A stretch of 64,000 bases of DNA from Lutibacter maritimus (lineage in GTDB: Bacteria > Bacteroidota > Bacteroidia > Flavobacteriales > Flavobacteriaceae): NCBI RefSeq assembly GCF_900116115.1, contig NZ_FOZP01000005.1, positions 232,921 to 296,920 of the forward strand, read 5' to 3'. The notes below the pieces were generated by a model. That model made no database searches. It had not been told where the DNA came from and saw only the letters and a program-made list of their open reading frames with translations. The translations under genes were made by a program, and so were the position numbers. Positions 26,222 to 35,918 of the stretch are shown here, one piece after another (within the stretch, counting starts at the first letter, position 1; each line of letters begins with the position of its first letter).

Positions 26222-27841
26222 TTATTTAACTTTTACACCATTAATATAAGTTTCTTCAACTTTAATTGTTGGAATTTTTGATTCTTCAATTTGCATGATA
26301 TCATTATCAAGTACTATAAAATCAGCAAATTTACCTTTTTCAATACTTCCTTTTTCATTTTCTTCAAAGTTAGCATAAGCAGCCCAAATAGTCATTCCTT
26401 TCAGTGTTTCTTCTCTGGTTAACGCATTTTCTTTTTGAAACCCTTTTTCAGGGAAATTATTTAAATCTTTTCTAGCCACAGCTGCATAAAATGTTAATAA
26501 AGGACTCACTTTTTCAACAGGGAAATCTGTGCCAAGCGCCACTTTTCCATATTTATCTAATAATACTTTATAAGCATAAGCACCTTTCATTCTTTCTGAT
26601 CCTATTCTGTCTTTAGCCCAATACATATCACTTGTTGCATGTGTAGGTTGTATTGAAGGAATGATATTATGAAAGTAATGAAAATCAGCTACATCTACAA
26701 TTTGTGCGTGTTCAATTCTCCATCGTCTGTCTTTTTTGCCTTTTAAAACTTTCTTGTAGGTTTGTAGCATCACATAATTTGCAGAATCGCCAATAGCGTG
26801 AGTATTCATTTGATAATCTGATGCTGCAATTTTACTGGCATAACTTCTTAAATCTGCCAATGGAGTTACTAATGCGCCAAAATGATTATGTTGATCACTA
26901 TATGACTTTTTCATTGCGGCACCACGAGAACCCAAAGCACCGTCAGCATAAACCTTAAATGAGCGTACATTTAGTAAATCTGTTTTAATAATTCCTTTTT
27001 TTGTGAAATACTCTATGTTTTTATCACTCACAGAAACCATGGCGTATATTCTTATTTTTAATTCTCCTGCTTGTTGTAAACTGTCAATTAATTCTATAGT
27101 TTCTTTAGATAAACCAGCATCATCAACTGTAGTTAAGCCTAAATCAATACAAATATTTTCAGCATCTTTTAATGCTCTAATTTTTTCTGCTTTTGAAGGT
27201 TCAGGTATTTTAGCTTCAATTAATTCCATTGGAGCATCAATAAAAATACCTGTAAGTTCCCCATCTTTTTTAATGATTTCTCCACCAGAAAATGGGGTTT
27301 TTATTGTTATTCCTGCTAAGTCTATCGCAGCTTGATTTGCTAATAACGCATGACCATCAATTCTAGTTACTGCAATTGGTGTGTCTGGAAATAATTCATC
27401 TAATTTTTCTTTTGAAGGAAATTCTTTTACTTCCCAATCATTCTGATCCCAACCTCTACCTGTTATATAAGCAACATTTTTATCTTTTTGAAAATCAACA
27501 ATGCGTTCAATTACTTCTTCAAAACTTTTGGTTCCTTCTAAATCTACTTTTTGTTGTTGTAAACCTAATCCGTAGAAATGACAATGTGCATCAATAAATC
27601 CAGGTACAATGGTTTTTCCTTTTACATCATTAACGTAGGTTGCTGCATACTTTAATTGCATTTCTACTGAAGTACCAACATCAATAATTTTACCATCTTT
27701 TATTGCAAAGGCTTCAACTTTAGTAAATTCATCATTTACGGTATAAACGTTCGCACCAATTATGATTGTGTCTACTTGAATTTTTTTTGTACAAGAAATT
27801 AATATTAGAGTAAGAAATAAAGAAGATATTAAATGTTTCAT
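26222..27841 (-). CDS. Exported amidohydrolase lipoprotein (YtcJ-like, amidohydrolase family 3)
   Basis: This 539-residue protein starts with a lipoprotein signal (MKHLISSLFLTLILISC, Cys17), so it is probably attached to a membrane facing the periplasm or surface. The metal site is visible: IVPGFIDAHCHFYG (His86, His88), INTHAIGD-type segment MNTHAIGDSAN, the RIEHAQIV motif, and GTDFPVEKVSPL (Asp). The C-terminus has the usual small beta domain (KGKFADFIVLDNDI). Known relatives act on N-substituted amides; the substrate is not predictable. It is preceded by the M28 peptidase gene by 5 bp, likely one operon. Confidence 0.9.
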   Translation of the reverse strand: MKHLISSLFLTLILISCTKKIQVDTIIIGANVYTVNDEFTKVEAFAIKDGKIIDVGTSVEMQLKYAATYVNDVKGKTIVPGFIDAHCHFYGLGLQQQKVDLEGTKSFEEVIERIVDFQKDKNVAYITGRGWDQNDWEVKEFPSKEKLDELFPDTPIAVTRIDGHALLANQAAIDLAGITIKTPFSGGEIIKKDGELTGIFIDAPMELIEAKIPEPSKAEKIRALKDAENICIDLGLTTVDDAGLSKETIELIDSLQQAGELKIRIYAMVSVSDKNIEYFTKKGIIKTDLLNVRSFKVYADGALGSRGAAMKKSYSDQHNHFGALVTPLADLRSYASKIAASDYQMNTHAIGDSANYVMLQTYKKVLKGKKDRRWRIEHAQIVDVADFHYFHNIIPSIQPTHATSDMYWAKDRIGSERMKGAYAYKVLLDKYGKVALGTDFPVEKVSPLLTFYAAVARKDLNNFPEKGFQKENALTREETLKGMTIWAAYANFEENEKGSIEKGKFADFIVLDNDIMQIEESKIPTIKVEETYINGVKVK

Positions 27842-27846
27842 TTTAT

Positions 27847-29250
27847 TTAATTTAAGTAGGTGTCTAATAAATAAACTAAAGATGCCATTGATGCAGCGCC
27901 AAGCTCTAGTTCTCGTTTGTTAACTTTATCAAAAGTATCTGTTGCTGCATGGTGATAATCAAAATAACGTTGTGAGTCTGGCCTGTAACCAAAAAGTGAT
28001 ATCGTTTCAGATTTTAATGGGCCAATATCTGCGCCTCCGTGACCTTTTTCTATTTCATTTAAACTATAAGGTGCTAATAATGGTTTCCAACTTAAAAATA
28101 AATTGGCATTTTCATTGCTAGTATCAAATGTAAAACCTCTAGGTGTAAATCCACCAGAATCTGATTCTAAAGCAGCAATATGGTTTTCTTTTTTTGCTTT
28201 TGCTTCGTCTGCATATTTTTTTCCGCCTCTTAATCCATTTTCTTCATTTATAAATAATACACATCTAATTGTGTGTTTTGGTTTTATTCCGTTCAACATA
28301 AATAAGCGTAATACTTCCATAGATTGTACAATTCCTGCTCCATCATCGTGTGAACCATCTCCTAAATCCCAAGAATCTAAATGGCCACCAACGGTAATAA
28401 TTTCATCAGGAAATTCACTTCCAGTTAATTCTCCAATAACATTGTATGACGGTTCATCTGGCAAGGTTGAACAACTTTGTTTGAAATAAAATTTTAAGGT
28501 AGGATTTTCTTTTAATTTTTCACTTAATAAATTTGCTGCTTTTGTACTAATTGCTGCTGTTGGTACTTTTTCATTTTCAGCAATATCTCCATAACTCATT
28601 GCTCCGGTATGTGGATAATCGTCTATACTATTAGTCATTGAGCGAACAATTGCAGCAATTGCTCCAAATTTACCGCAGGTCATAGCTCCGGCATACCTTT
28701 GGTCTACACAACCGCCGTAAGCTTTAAAAGTTTGAATATGTGTATCATCAAAAGGTCTATTAAAAAATACAATTTTACCTCTTAATTTTTCAGCTAAACT
28801 TTCTACTTCTTCTAAGCTTTGAACTTCAATAACTTCACCAGTAATACCTTCCGTAGGTGTTGCTATTGATCCACCTAATGCACAAATTGCAACATCATAT
28901 TTTGTGTTATTAAAAGTAAAGCTAGCTTCTTCTTTTTCACCTCTAGACCAATGTGGTACCATTACATCTTGCAGCCAAACTTTATCAAAATTCAAATCTT
29001 TCATTAATTGTTCTCCCCATAAAATTGCTGCTGCGGATTCAGGTGATCCAGATAATCTTCCTCCAATTTCATTTGATAAATAATCTAACCATTGGTACGA
29101 TTGCCCATTAGTTAATGCTGTGTTGAAAAAATTTTTAACAACAATTGAATCTTGTTTGTTAACTTTATTTTCAATGCTTTTAGAAGTGTTGTTATTGTTG
29201 CAAGAAATTAATGCAATTAATAGAACAATTAGGGTGAAAACAGGCTTCAT
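27847..29250 (-). CDS. M28-family peptidase lipoprotein with PA domain (carboxypeptidase Q-like)
   Basis: This 467-residue protein begins with a lipoprotein signal (LIALISC, Cys17). A PA-type insert (about residues 130-250) precedes the catalytic domain. The zinc-ligand set is visible: VGGHLDSWDLGDGSHDDGAG (His and bridging Asp), the catalytic/ligand Glu pair in FINEENGLRGGKKY, ESDSGG (Asp), and YHHAATDTFD (His). Relatives are co-catalytic di-zinc aminopeptidases or dipeptidases. It heads a likely two-gene operon with the amidohydrolase. A long inverted repeat ends at its start codon. Confidence 0.93.
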   Translation of the reverse strand: MKPVFTLIVLLIALISCNNNNTSKSIENKVNKQDSIVVKNFFNTALTNGQSYQWLDYLSNEIGGRLSGSPESAAAILWGEQLMKDLNFDKVWLQDVMVPHWSRGEKEEASFTFNNTKYDVAICALGGSIATPTEGITGEVIEVQSLEEVESLAEKLRGKIVFFNRPFDDTHIQTFKAYGGCVDQRYAGAMTCGKFGAIAAIVRSMTNSIDDYPHTGAMSYGDIAENEKVPTAAISTKAANLLSEKLKENPTLKFYFKQSCSTLPDEPSYNVIGELTGSEFPDEIITVGGHLDSWDLGDGSHDDGAGIVQSMEVLRLFMLNGIKPKHTIRCVLFINEENGLRGGKKYADEAKAKKENHIAALESDSGGFTPRGFTFDTSNENANLFLSWKPLLAPYSLNEIEKGHGGADIGPLKSETISLFGYRPDSQRYFDYHHAATDTFDKVNKRELELGAASMASLVYLLDTYLN

Positions 29251-29292
29251 TTTTTGTGTAGTTTATTTTGAATGATAAAACTACACAAAAAA
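29250..29292 (-). repeat. 15-bp inverted repeat ending at the M28 peptidase start codon
   Basis: TTTTTTGTGTAGTTT (29250-29264) and AAACTACACAAAAAA (29278-29292) are perfect inverted copies, 13 bp apart. In the transcript the hairpin's last A is the A of the AUG. There is no T-run on either strand, so it is not a standard terminator. Confidence 0.75.
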
Positions 29293-29317
29293 CTTTAAAA
29301 TTAAGCATATTACTATT

Positions 29318-31045
29318 TTACAAATCAAATTTGTAAGTAATTCCTGCTAATGCCTGAAGAGATTGTACTTGATAATTGTTGAATTGATGGTATTTTTTAC
29401 CTAAAGCGTTGTTTATTTTAGCAAAAGCAGTTAATCTATCGGTAAAATTGTATCCTCCGCTTAAGTTTAAATCTAGGTAGGAATCATTTGTTACAATAGT
29501 ACCATTTTCTGCCGATAAATTGTACGGAATTACATAATCTTTAGTTTCGCCACGGTAGAATAATTTAGCACCAACAAACCATTTATTTCTTTGAAAATCT
29601 CCTGAAATTGTTGCGGTTAAAGTAGGTAAATTCCAGGCTTCTAACTCATTTTTGGTTGTATAGTTTGCGTAATTAATAGTGGAACTAAAATTAAATTCTT
29701 TTGAAGCTTCTATGGTTATTTCTCCAAAAAAGTTTAGTGTTTTTACATCATCATAAATTACACTAAATGAATTCCCAGCCTGATAACTTTCTGAAGTTAT
29801 ATTTACACCATCGGTTTTTATTTGATTTTGAATGAATAATGGTTTATTGTATTCATTACTATGACTAACATTAAAGTTAAAGCCCATATTTGAAGCTAAT
29901 TTTCCTTTAGCACCAATAAAAGCGTTGTATTGTTTGTCGGTTTGTAAAATATTTAAAGTTGGTGAAACGTAAGGATTTTCATCAGCAAAATTGCTATAAG
30001 TATTTTGAATTAAATCGCCATTTACACCTGCAAGCAGAATAAAAATATCATCTACAACTTTAAGTGATGCGGATACATTTGGATAAGCAAAAAACTTATT
30101 TATTTTTCGTTCTAAATCATTAGAATAATAAATTTTAGCACCTAAATTAACTGTTAAATTTTCTCGTAAAACTTCAAAATTAGGACTAGCACCCAAGTTT
30201 ATAAAGCTATGTTTTAATTTGGTTGGCGTATTGTATTCCTGTTGAAATTTGCCAGTGACAATTTCTACAACAAATTCTGAACTAATTAACTCTGTTGAAA
30301 TTGGAAATTCTATAGTTGGTTTTGCTAATAAATGAATTTCATTACTATCAAAATTATCAGAAAAATTAACAAGCTCGGCTGTTGCGCCTTTAAAAATTCC
30401 ATTTTCAAAATTTATATTTCCACCGGCATAAACGGTTTTGTAAATCTGTTTTTCATCAATGGTATTTAAAAATATTTGATCAAAAAGAGTAGTTTCTGGA
30501 AGACCATAATAATTGTATAATTTTCTTTGTACTCCAGCATTTATTTGCCAATTAAAATCTCTGTCAAACTGTTTGTAAAAAAGGTCTATTCTGGTATTGG
30601 CAAAATTATCATCAAGCATACTATCTTCAACGCCACCTTCAGATGATTCGTGTTTTACAAAAAGACCAAAATCATTATAACGTTTATCTCCAAAATGCAT
30701 AAAAGTTTCAAAAAGCGGACTTTTAAAAGTTCCAAATCCTGCTGTTATGTAGTTTTGATAAATTTGCTCTTTTGGTTCTCTGGCAATATTTTGTGCTTTT
30801 CCTTTTGTTGGTGTAAAAGTAGATGCCACTGGAATTGAAAAAATGCTGTAGCTTACTTTTTCTTTAGAAAAGTTGGTAACGTTTTCTAAACTAGGGTTAG
30901 ATTTAATTTTAAATGCATCAGAAATTGTTGGAGTATATGGTTTTTCAACAACAATTTCATCGGTTTTTAGGGTGTCTTTTTTTACTTGAGCAAAAGAAAA
31001 TCCTGAAATTAAAATTGATATAAAAGTTATAAAAAGCTTTTGCAT
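29318..31045 (-). CDS. TonB-dependent-receptor-like outer-membrane barrel without a plug
   Basis: The ATG at 31045 (MQKLFITFISILISGFSFAQ, 575 residues) is preferred. It gives a clean signal peptide and lies 55 bp after the upstream gene, while longer starts overlap it. After a short segment (about residues 21-60, DEIVVEKPYTPTISDAFKIKSNP) the protein goes straight into barrel strands and ends with the TonB-receptor-like LTAFAKINNALGKKYHQFNNYQVQSLQALAGITYKF. No recognisable plug domain is present, and the length is short for a full receptor. It follows a large periplasmic TPR gene; this pairing recurs in flavobacteria as far as I recall. Substrate and TonB dependence are unknown. Confidence 0.75.
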   Translation of the reverse strand: MQKLFITFISILISGFSFAQVKKDTLKTDEIVVEKPYTPTISDAFKIKSNPSLENVTNFSKEKVSYSIFSIPVASTFTPTKGKAQNIAREPKEQIYQNYITAGFGTFKSPLFETFMHFGDKRYNDFGLFVKHESSEGGVEDSMLDDNFANTRIDLFYKQFDRDFNWQINAGVQRKLYNYYGLPETTLFDQIFLNTIDEKQIYKTVYAGGNINFENGIFKGATAELVNFSDNFDSNEIHLLAKPTIEFPISTELISSEFVVEIVTGKFQQEYNTPTKLKHSFINLGASPNFEVLRENLTVNLGAKIYYSNDLERKINKFFAYPNVSASLKVVDDIFILLAGVNGDLIQNTYSNFADENPYVSPTLNILQTDKQYNAFIGAKGKLASNMGFNFNVSHSNEYNKPLFIQNQIKTDGVNITSESYQAGNSFSVIYDDVKTLNFFGEITIEASKEFNFSSTINYANYTTKNELEAWNLPTLTATISGDFQRNKWFVGAKLFYRGETKDYVIPYNLSAENGTIVTNDSYLDLNLSGGYNFTDRLTAFAKINNALGKKYHQFNNYQVQSLQALAGITYKFDL

Positions 31046-31100
31046 TGTGTGATTTTTTAATTTTGAAATTGAATTTTTGTACATTTTACTACTTGTCAAT

Positions 31101-34100
31101 TTAATTTTTAACAGATTCATTTGTTTTGGCTTGTTCTGTTTTAATTTTATTAAGTTCAGTTGTTGCTTCTTCTAAAACATCTTTAAATTCGGCAAAGTTT
31201 TTTTGAACACTTTCTAAAATATAAGTTGCCTGGTAAGCATCATTTAATTTGTTAAAATTCTTAGCCATTAAAATTAAACCTTTTGCGCCCCAATATTTGT
31301 ATGCGGCATAATCTGAAGCAATTTTTTGAACTATTTCATTAGACACTCTGTAACTACCATCTTTGTTTTCAAAATAAGCTTTGTAATATAATGCTTCGGC
31401 TTTTAATTCGCCGCCTGCAATTTCTTCCACTTTTTTGTAAGCTGCTCTTGCTTTGGTTTCATTATTGGTTTTAATGGCTGCACGTGCAATAATTATATGT
31501 GCATCAGATTTAATTCTGTCTTCAACTTTAGAATTATTTAAAACCGCATCAGCATAACTTTCTGCTTTGCTGTAATTTTCCTGTGCGTAATATCCTTTCA
31601 TTAAATTAGATTGCGCAAAAGTTCTGTTTTGTGCTTGGTCGGCTTCTTTTTCTAAACGTTCTAAAACAGGAATTGCAGCTGCCCAATTATTTTTTTCTAA
31701 ATAAATAACAGACAATTTATATAAAGCATTTTCAGTAAATTCATTTTGATTTTGTTCTGCTACAAATATGTAATATTTGATTGCTTCAGAACCTTCATTA
31801 TTTGCTTGTAAAGATTGTGCTAAATAAAAATTTGCTTGTACTTTGTGTAAACCATTTGGGAAACTTTGTAAATACTTTTTAAAGTTTAAAATAGATTTTT
31901 TATGATCGTTTTGTAAGTATTGTTTTTCGGCAGATTCATACATATCATTATCTAATTCTGCATCAGAAATATTTACAAAATCTATATCTTTTACCCAAGT
32001 TGCATACTCATCAACTCTACCTAAATCTACATAAATTTGACGAGAATTTTTTATTGCTTGTTTTGCTTCGGCAGAATTTGGAAACTGTTTTACAACTGTT
32101 TTATAAGTTGCTAAAGCTTGTTCATTTCTATCGGTATTGTAATATACCAATCCTTTTTTAAGCATTGCTTTTGAAACTAACGGACTTCTTTTAAAATCGG
32201 TTATTAGTTTGTCAAAATTTTCTAACGCTAAATTATTTTCATTTTTATTGATGTACGAATTTCCTAAAACATAATACGCATCATCTCTATATCCAGACTT
32301 TTTGTGGGTTGCTAAAAATGCATTTAATTCTTTAATTTTAGCATTTTCATTTCCAATTAATCCGTAGCTAATTGCTTTTTGAAACTGCGCATAATCCGTA
32401 TCAACAGCTTTCATGTCAATTGCTTTGTTGTAAAAAGCAATAGTATTATTGTAATCTCTGGTAATAAAATAGCTATCGCCAATTCTTAAATAACTATCAT
32501 TCTTTTTAACAGCATCTGTGTTACTTTTACTAACATATTTTTTAAACTGATCAATAGCATTATCAAATTCTTTTTGTTTAAAATATGCGTAACCCAAATT
32601 GTAATTTACATCATTAAATTCATTGGTTTTAGTTGAATTACTATTAGAAATAAAATTTTTAAAATCTCTAATAGCTTCATTAAAATTATTTAAACGATAG
32701 TTGGTTTCACCTTTCCAATACGTTGCTTGTGCTGTTGTAATTGCATCTTGTGAAACGGTTAAAGAGTTTTCGAAATTTTCTTTGGCAGTGGTGTAATTTT
32801 CTTCATTAAATAATTCAACACCTCTGTAAAACGCTACTTTTTGATACAAACCTTGTTCTTTTGTAGTTCGTTTGTTTTTTAAGAAATCAAGTGCGCCTTT
32901 ATAATCTTTTGAAGTGATGTAAGCACTTATAATTAAATCGTTAATTTCATTTTTAGCTGTTGAATTTGGATATAAATCAATGTATTCTTTTAAAACATCA
33001 GGTACACTTCTATATGGATTTCCAATTTCATAACTTAATTTGGCATAATTTAACCAAGCATCTTTTTTAATATCAGCATCAAATTCCATTTGTGAAGCAT
33101 TTCTAAACGCATTTAAGGCTTCTTGTTTTTTATCGAGTTTTAAATAACATTCAGCCAAATGATAATACGCATTTTGTGCTACGCTATTAGAACCATCAAT
33201 AATTTTGTTAAAGTTATTGATGGCATTTTCAAAATCATTTTGTTTGTAATAACTATAGCCTAAAAGATAAAAATCGGTATTGTTAAATTTGCCTCTTTTA
33301 CCTTTGTAATTGTTTAAATGTGGTAGTGCTTCATTATATTTTTGAAGGTTAAAATAACTTTCACCAACTATTTTTGAAATTTCAGAATGTTCAACTCCTT
33401 TAGCATTTTTTAATAGCGGTAAACCATTTTCAATGGCTTTGTCAAACTTTCCTAATTTAAAATTCATATCTGCTAAATAGTAAGATACATCTGTTTTAAA
33501 GGAAGAATTGTCGGCAACTTCGCCTAAATATTTATCGGCAGTAGTATAATCATCACTGTCATAAGCAATATAACCATAATAATATTTTGCTCTTGCACCA
33601 TATTCTTGCGAATCTAATAAGTTTAAAAAATAACTTTGAGCTTCTTTAAAATTTTTAGTAGCAAATAAGGAGTAACCGTAGTTAAAGTTAAATTCTTCTT
33701 CTTTTTTTATTGATAAGTTAGTGGTTTTAACTTTAGAATACCATTTTGCTGCATACGAATAGTTACCCGTTTTAAAATAATATTCGGCAATATCTAAAAA
33801 TGCACCATTTCTTTTGGTGCTGGTTGGATATTTATCTACAAAGTTTTGCATTAATTCATCGGCATTTTGCTGCCCAAGTCTAATTGCAGCGTTTGCAATA
33901 TAGTATTCGCAATTTGCTTTTTGTTCAGATAAATTATCGTAATTATGTTTTATTTCTTCAAATTTTTGCTGTGCTGCAGCATACGATTTATTTTGATACA
34001 ACGCTACTGCGTGGTTGTATTCGTTAAGATTGTTGGTGTATATTTCTGTTTTTTGTGCTGATATAGAAAATGTTATCAGAAATACTGTAATTACTTGAAC

Positions 34101-34118
34101 AACTTTTTTATAATTCAT
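31101..34118 (-). CDS. Large periplasmic tetratricopeptide-repeat protein
   Basis: The start at ATG 34118 (MNYKKVVQVITVFLITFSISAQ, 1005 residues) gives a signal peptide cleaved near residue 22; an ATG 21 bases upstream would extend the n-region. The mature protein is almost entirely TPR-like helix pairs with A..Y...G..Y...G.Y..A patterns (for example AQSYFLNLLDSQEYGARAKYYYGYIAYDSDDY and AAKWYSKVK), including outer-membrane-assembly-type 'YxxAxxxFxxxxxxxPxS' repeats. It is probably a periplasmic scaffold. The downstream barrel gene follows by 55 bp, so the two are likely co-expressed and may interact. Confidence 0.85.
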   Translation of the reverse strand: MNYKKVVQVITVFLITFSISAQKTEIYTNNLNEYNHAVALYQNKSYAAAQQKFEEIKHNYDNLSEQKANCEYYIANAAIRLGQQNADELMQNFVDKYPTSTKRNGAFLDIAEYYFKTGNYSYAAKWYSKVKTTNLSIKKEEEFNFNYGYSLFATKNFKEAQSYFLNLLDSQEYGARAKYYYGYIAYDSDDYTTADKYLGEVADNSSFKTDVSYYLADMNFKLGKFDKAIENGLPLLKNAKGVEHSEISKIVGESYFNLQKYNEALPHLNNYKGKRGKFNNTDFYLLGYSYYKQNDFENAINNFNKIIDGSNSVAQNAYYHLAECYLKLDKKQEALNAFRNASQMEFDADIKKDAWLNYAKLSYEIGNPYRSVPDVLKEYIDLYPNSTAKNEINDLIISAYITSKDYKGALDFLKNKRTTKEQGLYQKVAFYRGVELFNEENYTTAKENFENSLTVSQDAITTAQATYWKGETNYRLNNFNEAIRDFKNFISNSNSTKTNEFNDVNYNLGYAYFKQKEFDNAIDQFKKYVSKSNTDAVKKNDSYLRIGDSYFITRDYNNTIAFYNKAIDMKAVDTDYAQFQKAISYGLIGNENAKIKELNAFLATHKKSGYRDDAYYVLGNSYINKNENNLALENFDKLITDFKRSPLVSKAMLKKGLVYYNTDRNEQALATYKTVVKQFPNSAEAKQAIKNSRQIYVDLGRVDEYATWVKDIDFVNISDAELDNDMYESAEKQYLQNDHKKSILNFKKYLQSFPNGLHKVQANFYLAQSLQANNEGSEAIKYYIFVAEQNQNEFTENALYKLSVIYLEKNNWAAAIPVLERLEKEADQAQNRTFAQSNLMKGYYAQENYSKAESYADAVLNNSKVEDRIKSDAHIIIARAAIKTNNETKARAAYKKVEEIAGGELKAEALYYKAYFENKDGSYRVSNEIVQKIASDYAAYKYWGAKGLILMAKNFNKLNDAYQATYILESVQKNFAEFKDVLEEATTELNKIKTEQAKTNESVKN

Positions 34119-34270
34119 TTTAATAAACTTTAAAAGCATTTAACTTATACTGTAATAACGTAATATTTTGTTGAAATTGCATGGCAACCTTACATTTTTA
34201 ATAAAGAACTTTATTAACATTTTAAGATTGTATATAATATAAAAAAACTAAAAAATTATTAAATGATAAA

Positions 34271-34304
34271 TTGTTGAAACTTTACATTTAAATATTTAGT
34301 TTTG
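34271..34304 (+). promoter_or_regulatory. Promoter of ftsE
   Basis: TTG (34274-34276), 20 bp, then TAGTTTTG (34297-34304) matches the Bacteroidota consensus. It covers the upstream in-frame codon at 34302, supporting the downstream ATG at 34323. Confidence 0.65.
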
Positions 34305-34322
34305 TTTAAAATAACAATTCCT

Positions 34323-35006
34323 ATGCCAGAAAATATTTTAATGTTACAAAATGCTCAAATTTTTCAAAGAGATAATTTGGTTTTATCTAATGTTAATTTA
34401 AAAATTGATGAAGGCGAATTTGTTTATTTAATTGGTAAAACAGGAAGTGGAAAAAGTAGCTTAATGAAAACTTTATACGGAGATTTACCTTTAGAAAAAG
34501 GTACAGGAAGTATAGTTGGTTTTAATTTAAATACGTTAAAAGAAAAAGAAATTCCTTTTTTACGCCGTAAGTTAGGGATTGTTTTTCAGGATTTTAAGTT
34601 GTTAAATGATAGAAGTGTTTTTGAAAATTTACGGTTTGTTTTAAAAGCAACTGGGTGGAAAGATGATGCTAAAATGAAAACTAAAATTATGGAAGTTTTA
34701 GGTAAAGTTGGAATGGAAACCAAAGATTTTAAAATGCCTTTTCAACTTTCTGGTGGAGAACAGCAGCGTATTGCTATTGCCAGAGCATTGTTAAATGATC
34801 CCGATTTAATTTTAGCAGATGAACCTACAGGAAATTTAGATCCGGCAACTTCAGTTGGGGTTATGAATGTTTTAAAAGAAATTCACGATAGTGGAAAAAC
34901 TATTTTAATGGCAACGCATGATTATGCTATTATTTTAAAATTTCCACACAAAACTATTAAATGTGAAGGTGGTGAATTATTTGAAGTGATGCAGCAGCGC
35001 AGTTAA
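34323..35006 (+). CDS. ftsE: FtsE-like cell-division ABC transporter ATP-binding protein
   Basis: This 227-residue protein ([15 protein letters not shown]) has a full ABC ATPase layout: Walker [10 protein letters not shown] (about residues 37-45), Q-loop VFQDFKLL, signature [19 protein letters not shown] (about 140-158), Walker [14 protein letters not shown] and the H-loop MATHDYAI. FtsE with membrane partner FtsX signals through the envelope to activate peptidoglycan hydrolases in division. No ftsX is in the window, as is usual when the genes are dispersed in Bacteroidota. The start is fixed by the promoter upstream. LolD/MacB-type ATPases look similar, so the call is by resemblance. Confidence 0.82.
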   Translation: MPENILMLQNAQIFQRDNLVLSNVNLKIDEGEFVYLIGKTGSGKSSLMKTLYGDLPLEKGTGSIVGFNLNTLKEKEIPFLRRKLGIVFQDFKLLNDRSVFENLRFVLKATGWKDDAKMKTKIMEVLGKVGMETKDFKMPFQLSGGEQQRIAIARALLNDPDLILADEPTGNLDPATSVGVMNVLKEIHDSGKTILMATHDYAIILKFPHKTIKCEGGELFEVMQQRS

Positions 35007-35015
35007 AAAAATAAT

Positions 35016-35918
35016 ATGATTTCTATTTTAATTCCTGTTTATAATTATAATGTATCAAATCTAGTAAATGAGCTTCATAAACAATTAAATATTGAAAATG
35101 TAGATTTTGAAATTATATGTATAGATGATTGCTCATCAGTTATTTATGAAGAAAATTTAGAATTGTCTAAATTAAATAACACAAAGTTTTTTCAATTACC
35201 AAAAAATATTGGAAGGAGTAAAATTAGAAACTTATTAGTTTTTAAAGCTAAGTTTGAATGGCTTATATTTTTAGATTCTGATGTTATTCCAGAGAAAGGA
35301 AATTTCATTAAAAATTATATGGAGGTTATTAGAAATAGTACTGCTAAAGTTTTTTGTGGTGGATTAGTTTATGAAAGTACAAAGCCAGAATCTATTAAAA
35401 TATTGAGATGGGTTTATGGTAGGAAAAGGGAACAAATTGATACTAAAATTAGAAAGTCAAAATTATATCAAAATTTTTTCACGGCTAACATTCTTATAAA
35501 TAAGTCAATATTTAATTCTGTAAAGTTTAATGAATCTATTGTAAAATATGGTTACGAAGATGTTTTGTTTGCACAGGATTTAAAAACTAATAAAATAGAT
35601 ATTTGTCATATTGATAATCGAGTTTTTCATTTGGGGTTAGAAAATAGCTTTGTTTTCTTAAATAAAACAAAAGAAAGTATTGAAAATTTGTTAAATATTA
35701 GTTCAAGTAGATTTTTTGAAGGTGACGATTTGAAGTTGTATAGAATTTTTAAAAAATTGAAAAAGTATAAGGTAAGTGGGGGAGTTGGATATCTTTTTTA
35801 TGTCTTTAAGAAACTTTTAGAAATTAATTTAACTAGTGGAAAGCCGTCCCTATTAGTATTTGACATGTATAAATTAGGTTATTTGTGTTACTTGAATCTT
35901 AATTACAAATCAGTTTAA
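35016..35918 (+). CDS. Family 2 (GT-A) glycosyltransferase
   Basis: This 300-residue protein starts ISILIPVYNYNVSNLVNELHKQ with the acidic CIDDCSS (about residues 36-42), RSKIRNLLVFKAKFEWLIFLDSDVIPEKGN with the metal-binding DxD-like DSD (about 85-95), and a later ED in YGYEDVLFAQDL (about 180), typical of GT2 enzymes. No transmembrane part is obvious, except a hydrophobic C-terminal segment. It follows ftsE by 9 bp. The product is probably a cell-surface polysaccharide or glycolipid. Acceptor and sugar are unknown. Its last 9 bp overlap the convergent GT4 gene. Confidence 0.88.
   Translation: MISILIPVYNYNVSNLVNELHKQLNIENVDFEIICIDDCSSVIYEENLELSKLNNTKFFQLPKNIGRSKIRNLLVFKAKFEWLIFLDSDVIPEKGNFIKNYMEVIRNSTAKVFCGGLVYESTKPESIKILRWVYGRKREQIDTKIRKSKLYQNFFTANILINKSIFNSVKFNESIVKYGYEDVLFAQDLKTNKIDICHIDNRVFHLGLENSFVFLNKTKESIENLLNISSSRFFEGDDLKLYRIFKKLKKYKVSGGVGYLFYVFKKLLEINLTSGKPSLLVFDMYKLGYLCYLNLNYKSV

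Noticed and set aside
34302..34322. Upstream start for ftsE
   Set aside because: It overlaps the -7 element TAGTTTTG (34297-34304), so it would lie upstream of transcription start.
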